From assembly GCF_014193255.1 (NCBI RefSeq), contig NZ_JACHZB010000006.1, forward strand, positions 310,001 through 374,000: a stretch of 64,000 nucleotides of DNA, in the 5' to 3' direction. A model generated the notes under the pieces. It made no database searches and was not told where the DNA came from. It saw only the letters and a list, made by a program, of their open reading frames with translations. Position numbers and translations under genes: made by a program. Below are positions 17,819-26,555 of this stretch, one piece after another; the stretch's first letter is position 1; each line of letters opens with the position of its first letter. Source of the stretch: Rhizobium sp. BK196 (GTDB lineage Bacteria; Pseudomonadota; Alphaproteobacteria; Rhizobiales; Rhizobiaceae).

Positions 17819-18916
17819 ATGACACGGAAACTGCGCGTCGGCGTTCTTGGCGCGGGCATTGCCGAACGGCATCTGACAGGCTTTCGTTGGAACAGCGATC
17901 TCTTTGAGGTTCCAGTTCTCTGCTCTCTCGACGCGGATCGCGGACAACCACTTTGCGAGGAGCACAAAATCCCCGAATATACGCAGGATACGGAATCGCT
18001 CTTTGCCCGCGACGATCTCGATATCATCGACATCGCCACGCCGCCGAGTTCGCATTTCGAGCTTTGCAGGAAGGCGATCGAGAGCGGCAAGCATGTGATC
18101 TGCGAAAAGCCGCTTTTCGGCTCGATTGCCGAAGTCGACGAAATGGCAAAGATCCTTGCGCGCTCGAACGGGCGGAAGCTGATGCCAATCTTCCAGTACC
18201 GTTATGGCAGCGGCCTGCAGAAGCTGAAGCTCCTGATCGAGCGCGGCCTTGCCGGAAATCCCTTTCTCACCACGATCGAAACCCATTGGTGGCGCGGGCC
18301 GGACTACTATGCCGTGCCCTGGCGCGGCAAATGGGCGACGGAGCTCGGGGGTGGCCTGCTCGGCCACGCGATCCATGCTCATGACATGCTGAACTATGTG
18401 CATGGCCCTTGCGCCGAGGTATTTTCCTATGGCGCGACACTGGTCAACCCGATTGAGGTTGAAGACACTGCCTCGCTGTCGGTGAAGATGAAGAATGGCT
18501 CGCTCGCCACGCTCTCCATGACGCTAGGTTCCCGCAAGGAAATCTCCCGCCTGCGCTTCTGCTTCAGCAATCTGGTCGCCGAGAGCATTCTGGAGCCCTA
18601 TACGATGGGCCGCGATCCCTGGACTTTCATCGCCGGAACCGAAGAACATCAGGCCCGTGTCGATGCCGCACTTGCCGGCTACGAAGTCAAGGAGGATGGG
18701 TATACGCGTCAGTTCGAGCTCTTTCATCGGGCGATCGTCGAGGACCGGGATCCGCCGGTGACGCTGCTGGATGCGCGCAATTCGCTGGAGCTGGTAACCG
18801 CCGCCTATCATTCGCAACGAACCGGCCGGCCGACACCGATGCCCATCACGGCCGATCATCCGCTCTACGGCTCCTGGCTTCCGGAAGAAGCACGACTGCC
18901 AGCCGCCAGCGCGTAA
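17819..18916 (+). CDS. Gfo/Idh/MocA-family oxidoreductase (second of pair)
   Basis: This is a 365-residue NAD(P)-dependent dehydrogenase. The Rossmann motif RVGVLGAGIAERH lies at the N terminus, CEKPLF is the EKP catalytic-lysine motif, and the C-terminal domain includes GGGLLGHAIHAHDML with conserved histidines. It starts 10 bases after its homologue. The two proteins differ enough that they probably act on different intermediates or form a mixed enzyme. Sugar or cyclitol dehydrogenation is the family role. The actual substrate is unknown. Confidence 0.87.
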   Translation: MTRKLRVGVLGAGIAERHLTGFRWNSDLFEVPVLCSLDADRGQPLCEEHKIPEYTQDTESLFARDDLDIIDIATPPSSHFELCRKAIESGKHVICEKPLFGSIAEVDEMAKILARSNGRKLMPIFQYRYGSGLQKLKLLIERGLAGNPFLTTIETHWWRGPDYYAVPWRGKWATELGGGLLGHAIHAHDMLNYVHGPCAEVFSYGATLVNPIEVEDTASLSVKMKNGSLATLSMTLGSRKEISRLRFCFSNLVAESILEPYTMGRDPWTFIAGTEEHQARVDAALAGYEVKEDGYTRQFELFHRAIVEDRDPPVTLLDARNSLELVTAAYHSQRTGRPTPMPITADHPLYGSWLPEEARLPAASA

Positions 18917-18924
18917 AGAACGAA

Positions 18925-19335
18925 ATGCTGAAATCATTCGAACATATCGGCATGACGGTCAACAATATGGACCGAGCGATCGAATTCTATTGCGGTCTGC
19001 TCGGTCTCAAACTGCATCTGCGCAAGCAGATGCCCGATGGCATGCAGGTCGCCTTCCTCGACGCCGGCGGCGGCATGTTGGAAGTCTTTGCGCCGCCCGG
19101 CGGTGCCGCGAGAGCTGTCGATGTTCCCGATGGAACGGCCGGCATCAAGCACATCACCTTCCATTTCGAAAACGTCGAGGAAATCTTTGCGCGACTTGAA
19201 GCTGTGGGTGTTGAAGTCAAAGAACGGCCACGCTTTGCTGTCCATTCCGAGATGTTGAACAGGATCGCCTTTGTCCGAGATCCCGACGGTATCATCGTTG
19301 AACTTGCGGAGCGGTCACAGAACCGGTTTGGCTGA
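18925..19335 (+). CDS. VOC (glyoxalase/dioxygenase-fold) family protein
   Basis: This is a 136-residue metalloprotein of the vicinal oxygen chelate superfamily. The fold is evident from FEHIGMTVNNMDRAIEFYCG at the N terminus (first metal His), HITFHF in the middle and FVRDPDGIIVELAE at the end (metal Glu). Members include glyoxalase I, methylmalonyl-CoA epimerase and fosfomycin resistance enzymes, and I cannot decide among them. It follows the second oxidoreductase by 8 bases, so it is likely part of the same sugar-acid operon. An epimerase role for the nearby mutase is possible but unsupported by position. Confidence 0.8.
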   Translation: MLKSFEHIGMTVNNMDRAIEFYCGLLGLKLHLRKQMPDGMQVAFLDAGGGMLEVFAPPGGAARAVDVPDGTAGIKHITFHFENVEEIFARLEAVGVEVKERPRFAVHSEMLNRIAFVRDPDGIIVELAERSQNRFG

Positions 19336-19348
19336 ACTTAGGAGGACG

Positions 19349-19370
19349 GGCGCGGTGTGAACCGCGCCTT
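19349..19370 (+). terminator. Hairpin between VOC gene and cydX
   Basis: GGCGCGGT at 19349-19356 pairs perfectly with ACCGCGCC at 19361-19368 across GTGA. The T-run is short on the plus side and absent on the minus side. It sits between the two convergent units and probably ends one or both. Confidence 0.55.
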
Positions 19371-19376
19371 CGATTT

Positions 19377-19499
19377 CTATCGGCGTTCTCCCGACGCTTT
19401 TTTCTTGGCTTCGTCATCAACCAATTCGTACCACATGGCGTTGAGGACGGCGAAGGCGGCTGCCAGCGGCAGGCCGAGTATCCAAGCGAAATACCACAT
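19377..19499 (-). CDS. cydX: Cytochrome bd small subunit CydX
   Basis: This 40-residue protein has a single membrane helix (MWYFAWILGLPLAAAFAVLN), then the AMWYE stretch and a charged tail (DDEAKKK). This is the pattern of CydX/YbgT, the small subunit that stabilises the haem site of cytochrome bd oxidase. It follows cydB by 12 bases on the same strand, the usual position. It is easy to miss because of its size. Confidence 0.9.
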   Translation of the reverse strand: MWYFAWILGLPLAAAFAVLNAMWYELVDDEAKKKASGERR

Positions 19500-19511
19500 C
19501 GTTTCGTCTTT

Positions 19512-20666
19512 TCAGTAAGCGTGGCTGTTCTTGTCGGTGACGCTCTTCTCGTCGACCTTGCCCCACAGCACTTTGTAGACCCAGGCGGTGTAGGCAAATA
19601 TGATCGGCAGGAAGATCACCGTGACCACCAGCATGATGAACAGCGTCTGGTGGCTCGACGACGCATCCCAGACCGTCAGGCTTGACTTCGGATCGAGCGA
19701 GGAGGGGAGGATGAACGGAAACATCGATAGACCGACCGTCGAGATGATGCCTGTTATCGAGAGCTTGCTGAAGAGCAGGGTAACGACCTCGCGGCGGGCC
19801 TGCAAGGCCAGGAAGGCTGCAGTCGCACCCAGGAAGCCGAGGATCGGGGCGACGATCATCCAAGGATAGGTGCCGTAATTGGCAAGCCATGCCCCGCCTT
19901 CAAGCGATGCGGTCTTCAGCAGCGGGTTCGACGGGCCTATCGGACTGATATCGCTGGTGATGCGATAACCGGTGATACCCATCCACAGGAGCAGGCCGCC
20001 GAGCGCAAAGAGCATGATGACGGCAAGGGCTGCGATGCTGCCGAAGCGGCGTGCGCGATCGGCAACCGGTCCCGTTGCCTTCAGCACCAGCCATGCGCTG
20101 CCATGCATGATCAGCATGGCGACGGACAGCAGGCCGCAGAGAAGGGCATAGGGGTTGAGAAGACCGAAAAACGAGCCTTCGTAGAAGATGCGCATGTCGT
20201 CCGCAAAGCGGAAGGGTACGCCCTGCAGTACGTTGCCGACGGCAACGCCGAAGATCAGCGACGGTACGAAACCGCCGACGAAGAGCGCCCAATCCCAGCC
20301 GTTCCGCCAGCTTGCGCTGTCCCGCTTGGAGCGGTACTTGAACCCGACCGGGCGCAGGATGAGCGCGAAGAGGATCGCGAACATCGCCAGGTAAAAACCC
20401 GAGAAGGAGACCGCATAGAGAGGCGGCCAGGCGGCGAAGATGGCGCCGCCGCCGAGGATAAGCCACACCTGGTTGCCTTCCCAGGTGGCACCGATCGTAT
20501 TGATTGCGATGCGGCGCTCCGTATCGTTTTTGGCGACGAAGGGCAGAAGCGTGCCGACGCCAAGGTCGAAGCCGTCGGTTGTGGCGAAGGCGATCAGAAG
20601 CACGCCGAGCAGCACCCACCAGATGATGCGCAGGGTTTCATAATCGATGAGTTCGTGAAGGATCAT
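19512..20666 (-). CDS. cydB: Cytochrome bd oxidase subunit II
   Basis: This is a 384-residue inner-membrane subunit of the quinol oxidase, with about eight to nine membrane helices. The N-terminal block WWVLLGVLLIAFATTDGFDL and the following GATWEGNQVWLILGGGA are the CydB signature. The length is close to E. coli CydB. It lies 6 bases after cydA. The oxidase reduces oxygen with quinol at very low oxygen and without proton pumping, which suits microaerobic or stress conditions in a root bacterium. Confidence 0.97.
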   Translation of the reverse strand: MILHELIDYETLRIIWWVLLGVLLIAFATTDGFDLGVGTLLPFVAKNDTERRIAINTIGATWEGNQVWLILGGGAIFAAWPPLYAVSFSGFYLAMFAILFALILRPVGFKYRSKRDSASWRNGWDWALFVGGFVPSLIFGVAVGNVLQGVPFRFADDMRIFYEGSFFGLLNPYALLCGLLSVAMLIMHGSAWLVLKATGPVADRARRFGSIAALAVIMLFALGGLLLWMGITGYRITSDISPIGPSNPLLKTASLEGGAWLANYGTYPWMIVAPILGFLGATAAFLALQARREVVTLLFSKLSITGIISTVGLSMFPFILPSSLDPKSSLTVWDASSSHQTLFIMLVVTVIFLPIIFAYTAWVYKVLWGKVDEKSVTDKNSHAY

Positions 20667-20672
20667 GACGGG

Positions 20673-22253
20673 TCACTCCGCGGCTGGAACGAGGGTTTCG
20701 GAAACAAGTTTTGCTTCCGGCTCGTGGTCCGGTTCCGGTCCTTGCCGGATTCCTTTGAGCATTAGCTTCATCTCGATGATGATCAGCGTCGTGTAGAGTA
20801 CGGCGAAGCCGAGGATCGTCAGGAGCACTGTGCTGGCGCCCAGGCTGGAGACGGCGACGGCTGTCGGCAGCACGCCTTCGATCACCCAGGGCTGACGGCC
20901 GAACTCGGCAACGACCCAGCCCAGCTCGATTGCCACCCACGGCAACGGGACGGCAAAGACCGCGATGCGCAGAAGCAGCGGATACTTATCCAGATGCCGG
21001 CGGGCCGACAGCCAGAAGAAGGTTGCCGTCAGAACGATGAAGAACATGCCGAGGCCCACCATGATGCGGAACGACCAGAAGAGCGTCGGCACATGCGGGA
21101 TGGTGTCGCGTGCCGCCTGGGCGATCTGTTCGTCAGTCGCCTGGCGTGGATCGTCGACATAGCGCTTCAGGAGCAGGGCATAGCCGAGATCATGGCCAAG
21201 GTCCTCGAAGGAGCTCCGCACTTCCTGGGCAACCTGATCTTGAGCCGGTGCAGAGCGGATTTGCATCAACGCGTCATAGGCCTTGATGCCGTCGCGGATG
21301 CGGCTCTCGGCTTGCTGTTCCAGCTTGTCGATACCGGGGATCTCCGTTGTCAGCGAGCGGGTGCCGATCAGACCCATGGCCCAGGGGATATGGATGGCGA
21401 AATGGGTTTCGCGCGCTTCCTGATCCGGGAAGCCGAAAGCGGTGAAGGCGGCCGGTGCAGGCTCCGTCTTCCACATGGCCTCGATTGCGGCGAGCTTCAT
21501 CTTCTGGTTTTCGGTGGCGAGATAACCGCTTTCGTCACCGAGCACGACGACCGACAACGCCGAGGCGAGACCGAAGGAGGCAGCAACCGTCATCGAGCGC
21601 TTTGCAAGCTCGATATGCCGGCCCTTGAGCAGGTACCAGGCAGAAACGCCAAGCACAAAGATCGAAGCACAGACATAACCCGCTGAAACCGTGTGGACGA
21701 ACTTCGCCTGGGCGACCGGGTTGAAGACCACGTCGAAGAAGCTTGTTATCTCCATACGCATCGTCTGCGGATTGAGAGCCGAACCGACGGGGTTCTGCAT
21801 CCAGCCGTTGGCGATGAGGATCCAGAGCGCGGAGAAGTTCGAACCGAGCGCTACCGCCCAGGTGGCGACCAGATGGCCGACCTTCGACAGCTTGTCCCAG
21901 CCGAAGAAGAAAAGGCCGACGAAAGTCGCTTCGAGGAAGAAGGCCATCAGGCCTTCGATCGCCAGCGGCGCCCCGAAGATATCGCCGACATAATAGCTGT
22001 AATAGCTCCAGTTCATGCCGAACTGGAATTCCATGACGATGCCGGTCGCGACGCCAATGGCAAAATTGATGCCGAAGAGCGTGCCCCAGAATTTCGTCAT
22101 CTGCCGCCAAATCTGGCGGCCGGTCATGACATAAGTCGTTTCCATGATGGCAAGCAGAACGGAAAGGCCGAGCGTCAGAGGCACGAACAGGAAGTGATAA
22201 AGCGCAGTCAGCGCAAATTGGAAGCGCGATAGCGCAACGATGTCTAGTTCCAT
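20673..22253 (-). CDS. cydA: Cytochrome bd oxidase subunit I
   Basis: This is a 526-residue membrane subunit carrying the three haems and the quinol site. The start MELDIVALSRFQFALTALYH places the haem ligand at H20, and GRQPWVIEGVLPT is the diagnostic GRQPW block. An in-frame start lies upstream at 22298, but GGGAGAAAG lies just before the ATG at 22253 and the helix begins there. It follows cydC after 78 bases, so a separate promoter or RNA processing point is possible there. Confidence 0.97.
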   Translation of the reverse strand: MELDIVALSRFQFALTALYHFLFVPLTLGLSVLLAIMETTYVMTGRQIWRQMTKFWGTLFGINFAIGVATGIVMEFQFGMNWSYYSYYVGDIFGAPLAIEGLMAFFLEATFVGLFFFGWDKLSKVGHLVATWAVALGSNFSALWILIANGWMQNPVGSALNPQTMRMEITSFFDVVFNPVAQAKFVHTVSAGYVCASIFVLGVSAWYLLKGRHIELAKRSMTVAASFGLASALSVVVLGDESGYLATENQKMKLAAIEAMWKTEPAPAAFTAFGFPDQEARETHFAIHIPWAMGLIGTRSLTTEIPGIDKLEQQAESRIRDGIKAYDALMQIRSAPAQDQVAQEVRSSFEDLGHDLGYALLLKRYVDDPRQATDEQIAQAARDTIPHVPTLFWSFRIMVGLGMFFIVLTATFFWLSARRHLDKYPLLLRIAVFAVPLPWVAIELGWVVAEFGRQPWVIEGVLPTAVAVSSLGASTVLLTILGFAVLYTTLIIIEMKLMLKGIRQGPEPDHEPEAKLVSETLVPAAE

Positions 22254-22331
22254 TGTCTTTCTCCCACGGTCCCACGCGGTATCAAGAAGTTTCCGCATTG
22301 CCGGCTGGCCGTGCGGGGCATGCCTGTTTGC

Positions 22332-24023
22332 TCAATCCGGCCGAAGCCGATCGAGCGCCTTTTCGAACGCCGCCTCTCCACGGCGCGAAACTTCTGAGAT
22401 GCGGCCGTCCGTGACGACGGCGATCAAGTCTGCAAGCGCCGCCTCGCGGCGAATATGCGTAGCGATGACCAACGCTCGGCCTTCGGCTCTAAGCGCGAGG
22501 CGATGCAGCACATCGCGTGCGGTGCGGCCATCGAGCCCCTCGGTCGGCTCGTCGAGTAGCCAGAGCGGCGTGTCGCGCAGGAAGAGCCGCGCGAGTGCCA
22601 ATCGGCGCGACTGGCCACCGGAAAGGCCCATCCCGCCCTCGCCGAGCGGAGTATCGAGACCTGATGGTAGCGTATCGACGTCGGCAAGTAGGCCGGCGGC
22701 GGCAAGCGCATCTCGCAGCCGGTCATCATCTGCATTGGGCGCTGCGAGCAGCAGATTGCCGCGCAGCGTATCCTGGAAAAGCTCGGTGCGCTGGGTGAGC
22801 AGCGTTGCGTCGAGCGCCGCGGCCACGCCGGCACTCGGTGGCAATTCGCCTGAAAGCAGCGACAGCAGGGTCGATTTTCCGGCGCCGCTACTGCCGACCA
22901 CGGCTATGTGCTCGCCGCGGCGAAGTTCGAGCGCCACCTCCCGCAAAGCCGGCGATGCTGCGCCGTCATGGCTGACGGTCACATTTTGCAGCGCGAAGGC
23001 AAGCTCATGAGGCGGAGCCTTGGGCGTGAAACCCGCTTGAGCGGCCGAAAGGCGTGGCGCGATACGCTTGGCCGCCAGCACGGTCCTGCCGAATTCCATC
23101 GCGCCGCGGCGCAATGCGGCAAAGGGTTCTGTTGCGGCAAAGGCGACGAGCACACCGAGTGCCGCAACGGGTGCGGTGATCGTGCCGGTCTGCATCAACG
23201 TCGCGGATGTCAGCAATGCCGCGACCAGCAGGGCGGTCGAGACGAGCCCGAAGCCGATGCTCACGCCGGTCTCGATCCGGTTCAGCCGGTCGTCGGCCTT
23301 TGCGGTATAGGCGTCCGCGGCGGCGATTGCCTGCTGCTGTGCGGCAAGCCGGTTTGCCATGAGAAGATCGGTCTGCCCGGCAACGAGATCAATGGCCCGC
23401 GACCGGATGATTTCGATGCCGTAAGCGCGGCGGCGAGCATGCTTCAGTGCCAGCCGGCCTGCCGCGATGGGCAGGCCAAGCCCCGGCAGAACGAGGCAAA
23501 ACCCGAAGAGTAGACCGGATAGCGGATTGATCAGACCGAGTGTTGCGCTGGCAACAAGTGCCGTGCCGACTGCTACGGCCGCTGGCACCAGCACGCGGAG
23601 ATAGAGCGAATCCAACGCATCTATATCGGCGGTCAACCGGAAGAGCAGCCGGGCAGGCCTGTTAAGAAGCGCTCGCGCCGCACCGGGGGAAGCCCAGCCG
23701 CGGAACAGGCGCTCACGAAGGGCGGCGAGCACTGCGAGCGCCGCATTGTGGGTTGTCAGTCTTTCGCCGTAGCGTGCAGCCGTACGCAGGATGGCAAGGA
23801 AACGGATGCCGGACGATGGCGCAAAGACGTCAAAAGTTGCGGCAGTGGCTGCGGAGAGACCTGCAAGCGCGGTTGCCGTAATGAACCAACCGGATAAGCC
23901 GAGCAGGGCAATGCCAGCCGTGACAGTCGCAACCGACAATGTGGCGCCCAGCAGCAATTCCCTGCGGCGCGTTTGCAGGAACAGGCGCAAAACCGGCTTG
24001 ATATCTCCCAGGAAGGTGATCAT
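22332..24023 (-). CDS. cydC: ABC exporter CydC, needed for cytochrome bd assembly
   Basis: This is a 563-residue half-transporter: six membrane segments, then an ATPase domain with Walker A GSSGAGKST, signature LSGGQSRRLALARL and Walker B LWLLDEPTEGLD. CydDC exports glutathione and cysteine (or haem-related reductant) to the periplasm and is required to assemble cytochrome bd. It overlaps cydD by 4 bases (ATGA), consistent with a heterodimer made in equal amounts. A reference to thiol metabolism links it loosely to the sulfur genes elsewhere in the window. Confidence 0.95.
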   Translation of the reverse strand: MITFLGDIKPVLRLFLQTRRRELLLGATLSVATVTAGIALLGLSGWFITATALAGLSAATAATFDVFAPSSGIRFLAILRTAARYGERLTTHNAALAVLAALRERLFRGWASPGAARALLNRPARLLFRLTADIDALDSLYLRVLVPAAVAVGTALVASATLGLINPLSGLLFGFCLVLPGLGLPIAAGRLALKHARRRAYGIEIIRSRAIDLVAGQTDLLMANRLAAQQQAIAAADAYTAKADDRLNRIETGVSIGFGLVSTALLVAALLTSATLMQTGTITAPVAALGVLVAFAATEPFAALRRGAMEFGRTVLAAKRIAPRLSAAQAGFTPKAPPHELAFALQNVTVSHDGAASPALREVALELRRGEHIAVVGSSGAGKSTLLSLLSGELPPSAGVAAALDATLLTQRTELFQDTLRGNLLLAAPNADDDRLRDALAAAGLLADVDTLPSGLDTPLGEGGMGLSGGQSRRLALARLFLRDTPLWLLDEPTEGLDGRTARDVLHRLALRAEGRALVIATHIRREAALADLIAVVTDGRISEVSRRGEAAFEKALDRLRPD

Positions 24024-25726
24024 TCCGCAGCCTCCTGAAGACGCTCCGTATCCAGGCGGATGGTGCGGTGCATGCGTGCAGCCAGCAGCGGGTCATGCGT
24101 TGCGACGATCAGCGTGCGTTCTTTCGCAAGAGCAAGCAGGCTCTCGGTGATCCCGGCGGCAGTGTCGGCATCGAGATGGGCGGTCGGCTCGTCGGCGAGG
24201 ATGATGCGGATATCTGGGTCGCAGGCGGCTCGTGCGATCGCAAGACGCAGCGCCTCGCCGCCGGAAAGGCCGATGCCGCCTTCACCGAGTGGGCTATGTT
24301 GATAGGCCTTGGCGACACCGCCAAGCTTGGCGAGATCGAGCGCTTTGGAGATTTCTGTCTTTCTGATGCCAGGTCGTCCTAGTGCAATATTGCCGGCAAC
24401 GGTGCCTGCGAAAATATGCGGTTTCTGACCGATCCAAGCCATGTGGTCGCGATCTGCCGATGCTCCGCCAATTATAATCCGGCCTTCGTCGCACGGGGCC
24501 AGGCCGGCGATCAGCGACAGCAGCGTTGATTTGCCAGTACCGCTTGCGCCAAGCAGCGCGACATGTTCGCCGGCTGCAAGATCGAGATCGAAGCCGTCAA
24601 AGATAGGAGGTTGGTCCGGCCGGTAGCGAAAGCTGATATTTTCCAGGCGAAGAGCGAAGGCCGCGTCAACGGCCAGTCCCCCTGTCTTGTTGCGGTCGGC
24701 AAGCGTCATGCCTTCAGCAGCGATTCCATCCAGCGCTTTCAGCGCGGCCTCGCCCGAGGCACGGTCATGCCAGACGGCAGAGAGTTCACGCAAGGGTTCG
24801 AAAAAGGCAGGTGCCAGCAACAGGACGAATAGGCCTTGCGAAAGGTCAAGGCCGCTCGACCAGGCGCCAAAGCGGATTTCTCCGAGCAGGCTGAAGCCGA
24901 CATAGACGGCGGTCGTTGCCACGCCGAGTGCCGAAAAGAGTTCGAGCACGGCCGAAGAGAGGAAAGCGATCTTCAGCACGGCCATGGTGCGGGTACGAAG
25001 CGATTCTGCTTCCGAGCGAAGTCTCAGTGCCGTGGCATCGACCGCGTCCAGAGAGCGGATCGTCGCAAGACCGCGCAGGCGGTCGAGCAGGAAGGCGTTG
25101 AGGCTACCAGTTGCGATGAGCTGCTTTTGACTCGCGGCCTGCGCGCGCCAACCAATCAGCGCCATGAAGATCGGAATGAGCGGCGCTGCAAACAGCAGTA
25201 CGAGCGCAGCAATCCAGGAGATCGGAAAAATGCAAGCGAGGATGACGAGCGGTACGAAGCTCGCCTTCATTCGCGCCGGGCGGAAACGGGAGAGGTAGGG
25301 CACGATCAGTTCGGCCTGTTCGCCGAGCACACTGGCAGCCTTGCCGGAGGCCGGGCGGCCGGCGTCAACAGGCGAAAGACGGGCAAGCAGGCGAACGGCG
25401 TTGGCGCGTTTTTCGCTGAGCTCAGCGCGTGCTGCGCGAAAGGCAAGGCGGCCGCCAGCCGCATCGAGACAGCTTTCGACGATGCCAAGCAACAGGATGA
25501 AGACAGCTGGCCAGAACATGTCGCCGAGACCGACGCCATCGGCCAATCGGCCGACCGACCAGGCGAGTATGCCCGCCTGAGGAATCCAGAACGCAGCCGC
25601 GAGGGCCTGCAGCATCGCGGCACAGCGCAAGCGACGGTTTGTGTTCGCCGGCTTGCGAGCCCCGACCCCGACAGCGGGCGTCTCCGCCTGTTGCTGTTCT
25701 CTCACGTCGAAGAAAGCACTGACCAC
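24020..25726 (-). CDS. cydD: ABC exporter CydD, needed for cytochrome bd assembly
   Basis: This is a half-transporter of about 568 residues, the partner of CydC. The membrane domain comes first, then Walker A GASGTGKST, the signature LSGGEALRLAIARA and Walker B IILADEPTAHLD. The open frame reaches a TTG at 25768, inside the upstream regulator gene. The GTG at 25726, 4 bases beyond the regulator stop and preceded by AAGAG, is the better start. This is not certain. The close spacing indicates co-transcription with the regulator. Confidence 0.93.
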   Translation of the reverse strand: MVSAFFDVREQQQAETPAVGVGARKPANTNRRLRCAAMLQALAAAFWIPQAGILAWSVGRLADGVGLGDMFWPAVFILLLGIVESCLDAAGGRLAFRAARAELSEKRANAVRLLARLSPVDAGRPASGKAASVLGEQAELIVPYLSRFRPARMKASFVPLVILACIFPISWIAALVLLFAAPLIPIFMALIGWRAQAASQKQLIATGSLNAFLLDRLRGLATIRSLDAVDATALRLRSEAESLRTRTMAVLKIAFLSSAVLELFSALGVATTAVYVGFSLLGEIRFGAWSSGLDLSQGLFVLLLAPAFFEPLRELSAVWHDRASGEAALKALDGIAAEGMTLADRNKTGGLAVDAAFALRLENISFRYRPDQPPIFDGFDLDLAAGEHVALLGASGTGKSTLLSLIAGLAPCDEGRIIIGGASADRDHMAWIGQKPHIFAGTVAGNIALGRPGIRKTEISKALDLAKLGGVAKAYQHSPLGEGGIGLSGGEALRLAIARAACDPDIRIILADEPTAHLDADTAAGITESLLALAKERTLIVATHDPLLAARMHRTIRLDTERLQEAAE

Positions 25727-25730
25727 GGCG

Positions 25731-26306
25731 CTAACTCTTGTTCGCAGAATTGGGACGGCGGCGGCCAAGCGAAACGACCTTGTCCTTGGCCTCCAGCAGC
25801 TTGGTCACTTTTGCACCTAACGAGAGTAACGTCGCAAGCCTTTCTGTTTCAAGTTGTTTTACGTCTTCATACCAATGCGTCAGTTGCTCGATGAGCGTAT
25901 GCATCTCGCTCATGCGCTCCTGGGCATGGCGTTCGGCCTCGCTCGCCGGGCGCTGCATGAGGATCTCGCGCAGGACGGAAAGTGTCGGATCGACCTCGCG
26001 CTTTTTGCGCTCTTCAGCGAGCGTCCGCAGGATCGCCCAGACATCGTCGGGTGTGGTGAAGAAGTCGCGGCGGTCATCCGGCTTGTGGCGCAGAAGTACC
26101 AGGTTCCACGCCTGCAATTCGCGAAGACTCATCGAAACGTTCGAGCGTGATATGCCGAGCGCATCGACAATCTCCTCGGCGCAGAGGGGCGAAGCCGAGA
26201 CGTAGAGCAGGGCATAGATCTGGCCGACCGTGCGGTTGATGCCCCAGCGAGAGCCCATTTCACCGAAGTGCAGGACGAAGGACTGAACGAGAGGCGGAAG
26301 GTTCAT
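25731..26306 (-). CDS. GbsR/MarR-type transcriptional regulator of the cyd operon
   Basis: This is a cytoplasmic regulator of about 191 residues with a winged helix (LCAEEIVDALGISRSNVSMS for the helix-turn-helix, then LRHKPDDRRDFF in the wing) and a helical C-terminal half rich in charged residues, as in the GbsR family. An in-frame start at 26351 exists, but it would place the start codon at the promoter, so 26306 is preferred. It is the first gene of the cyd unit and probably binds the 20-base palindrome just upstream of itself. The signal sensed is unknown. Confidence 0.85.
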   Translation of the reverse strand: MNLPPLVQSFVLHFGEMGSRWGINRTVGQIYALLYVSASPLCAEEIVDALGISRSNVSMSLRELQAWNLVLLRHKPDDRRDFFTTPDDVWAILRTLAEERKKREVDPTLSVLREILMQRPASEAERHAQERMSEMHTLIEQLTHWYEDVKQLETERLATLLSLGAKVTKLLEAKDKVVSLGRRRPNSANKS

Positions 26307-26328
26307 TGTCGTTTCCGTTGCGTCTGTA

Positions 26329-26348
26329 ATTTCAGAAATTTCTGAAAT
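26329..26348. promoter_or_regulatory. Perfect 20-base palindrome, likely autoregulatory operator of the cyd regulator
   Basis: ATTTCAGAAA followed by its exact complement TTTCTGAAAT forms a perfect palindrome 23 bases upstream of the regulator start. It lies directly downstream of a minus-strand promoter candidate, so a bound repressor would block transcription of the regulator and cydDCABX. Confidence 0.75.
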
Positions 26349-26349
26349 C

Positions 26350-26379
26350 ACTATACAGACTTCCCCGTTTGTGCCGCAA
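26350..26379 (-). promoter_or_regulatory. Sigma70-like promoter of the cyd regulator operon
   Basis: Read on the minus strand, TTGCGG (26379-26374) and TATAGT (26355-26350) are separated by 18 bases. The start point would fall inside the palindromic operator at 26329-26348. Confidence 0.55.
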
Positions 26380-26460
26380 TTGTGAAGGCGGGGCCTGCGT
26401 CAATTTGGACGCACGCTTCGACAACCTGCTTCTTAGTAAACGGACCCCGCCCGCCTGGAA

Positions 26461-26474
26461 TTGACTTAAGTCAA
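26461..26474. promoter_or_regulatory. FNR/FixK-like box upstream of the cyd operon
   Basis: TTGACTTAAGTCAA is a perfect 14-base palindrome of the TTGA-N6-TCAA form bound by Crp-Fnr family proteins such as FixK, FNR or NnrR. It is upstream of the cyd regulator and downstream of hupE. Its centre is about 120 bases from the promoter candidate at 26350-26379, so it would act either at a distance or on a second start site. Confidence 0.6.
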
Positions 26475-26487
26475 ATCTCGCAAACGC

Positions 26488-26522
26488 AAAACGCCCGGCG
26501 GACATCTGGCCGCCAGGCGTTT
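26488..26522 (-). terminator. Terminator after hupE
   Basis: On the minus strand AAACGCC and GGCGG-containing arms fold back on CCGCC and GGCGTTTT (26522 down to 26488), with T-rich sequence after the stem. It lies about 33 bases downstream of the hupE stop codon. Confidence 0.7.
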
Positions 26523-26555
26523 ACGCAGGATAAATTATTAAAAGAGACCCGAGCC

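Noticed and set aside
24836..25894. Plus-strand open frame of 352 codons
   Set aside because: It is antisense to cydD, with low-complexity charged residues and no recognisable domain.
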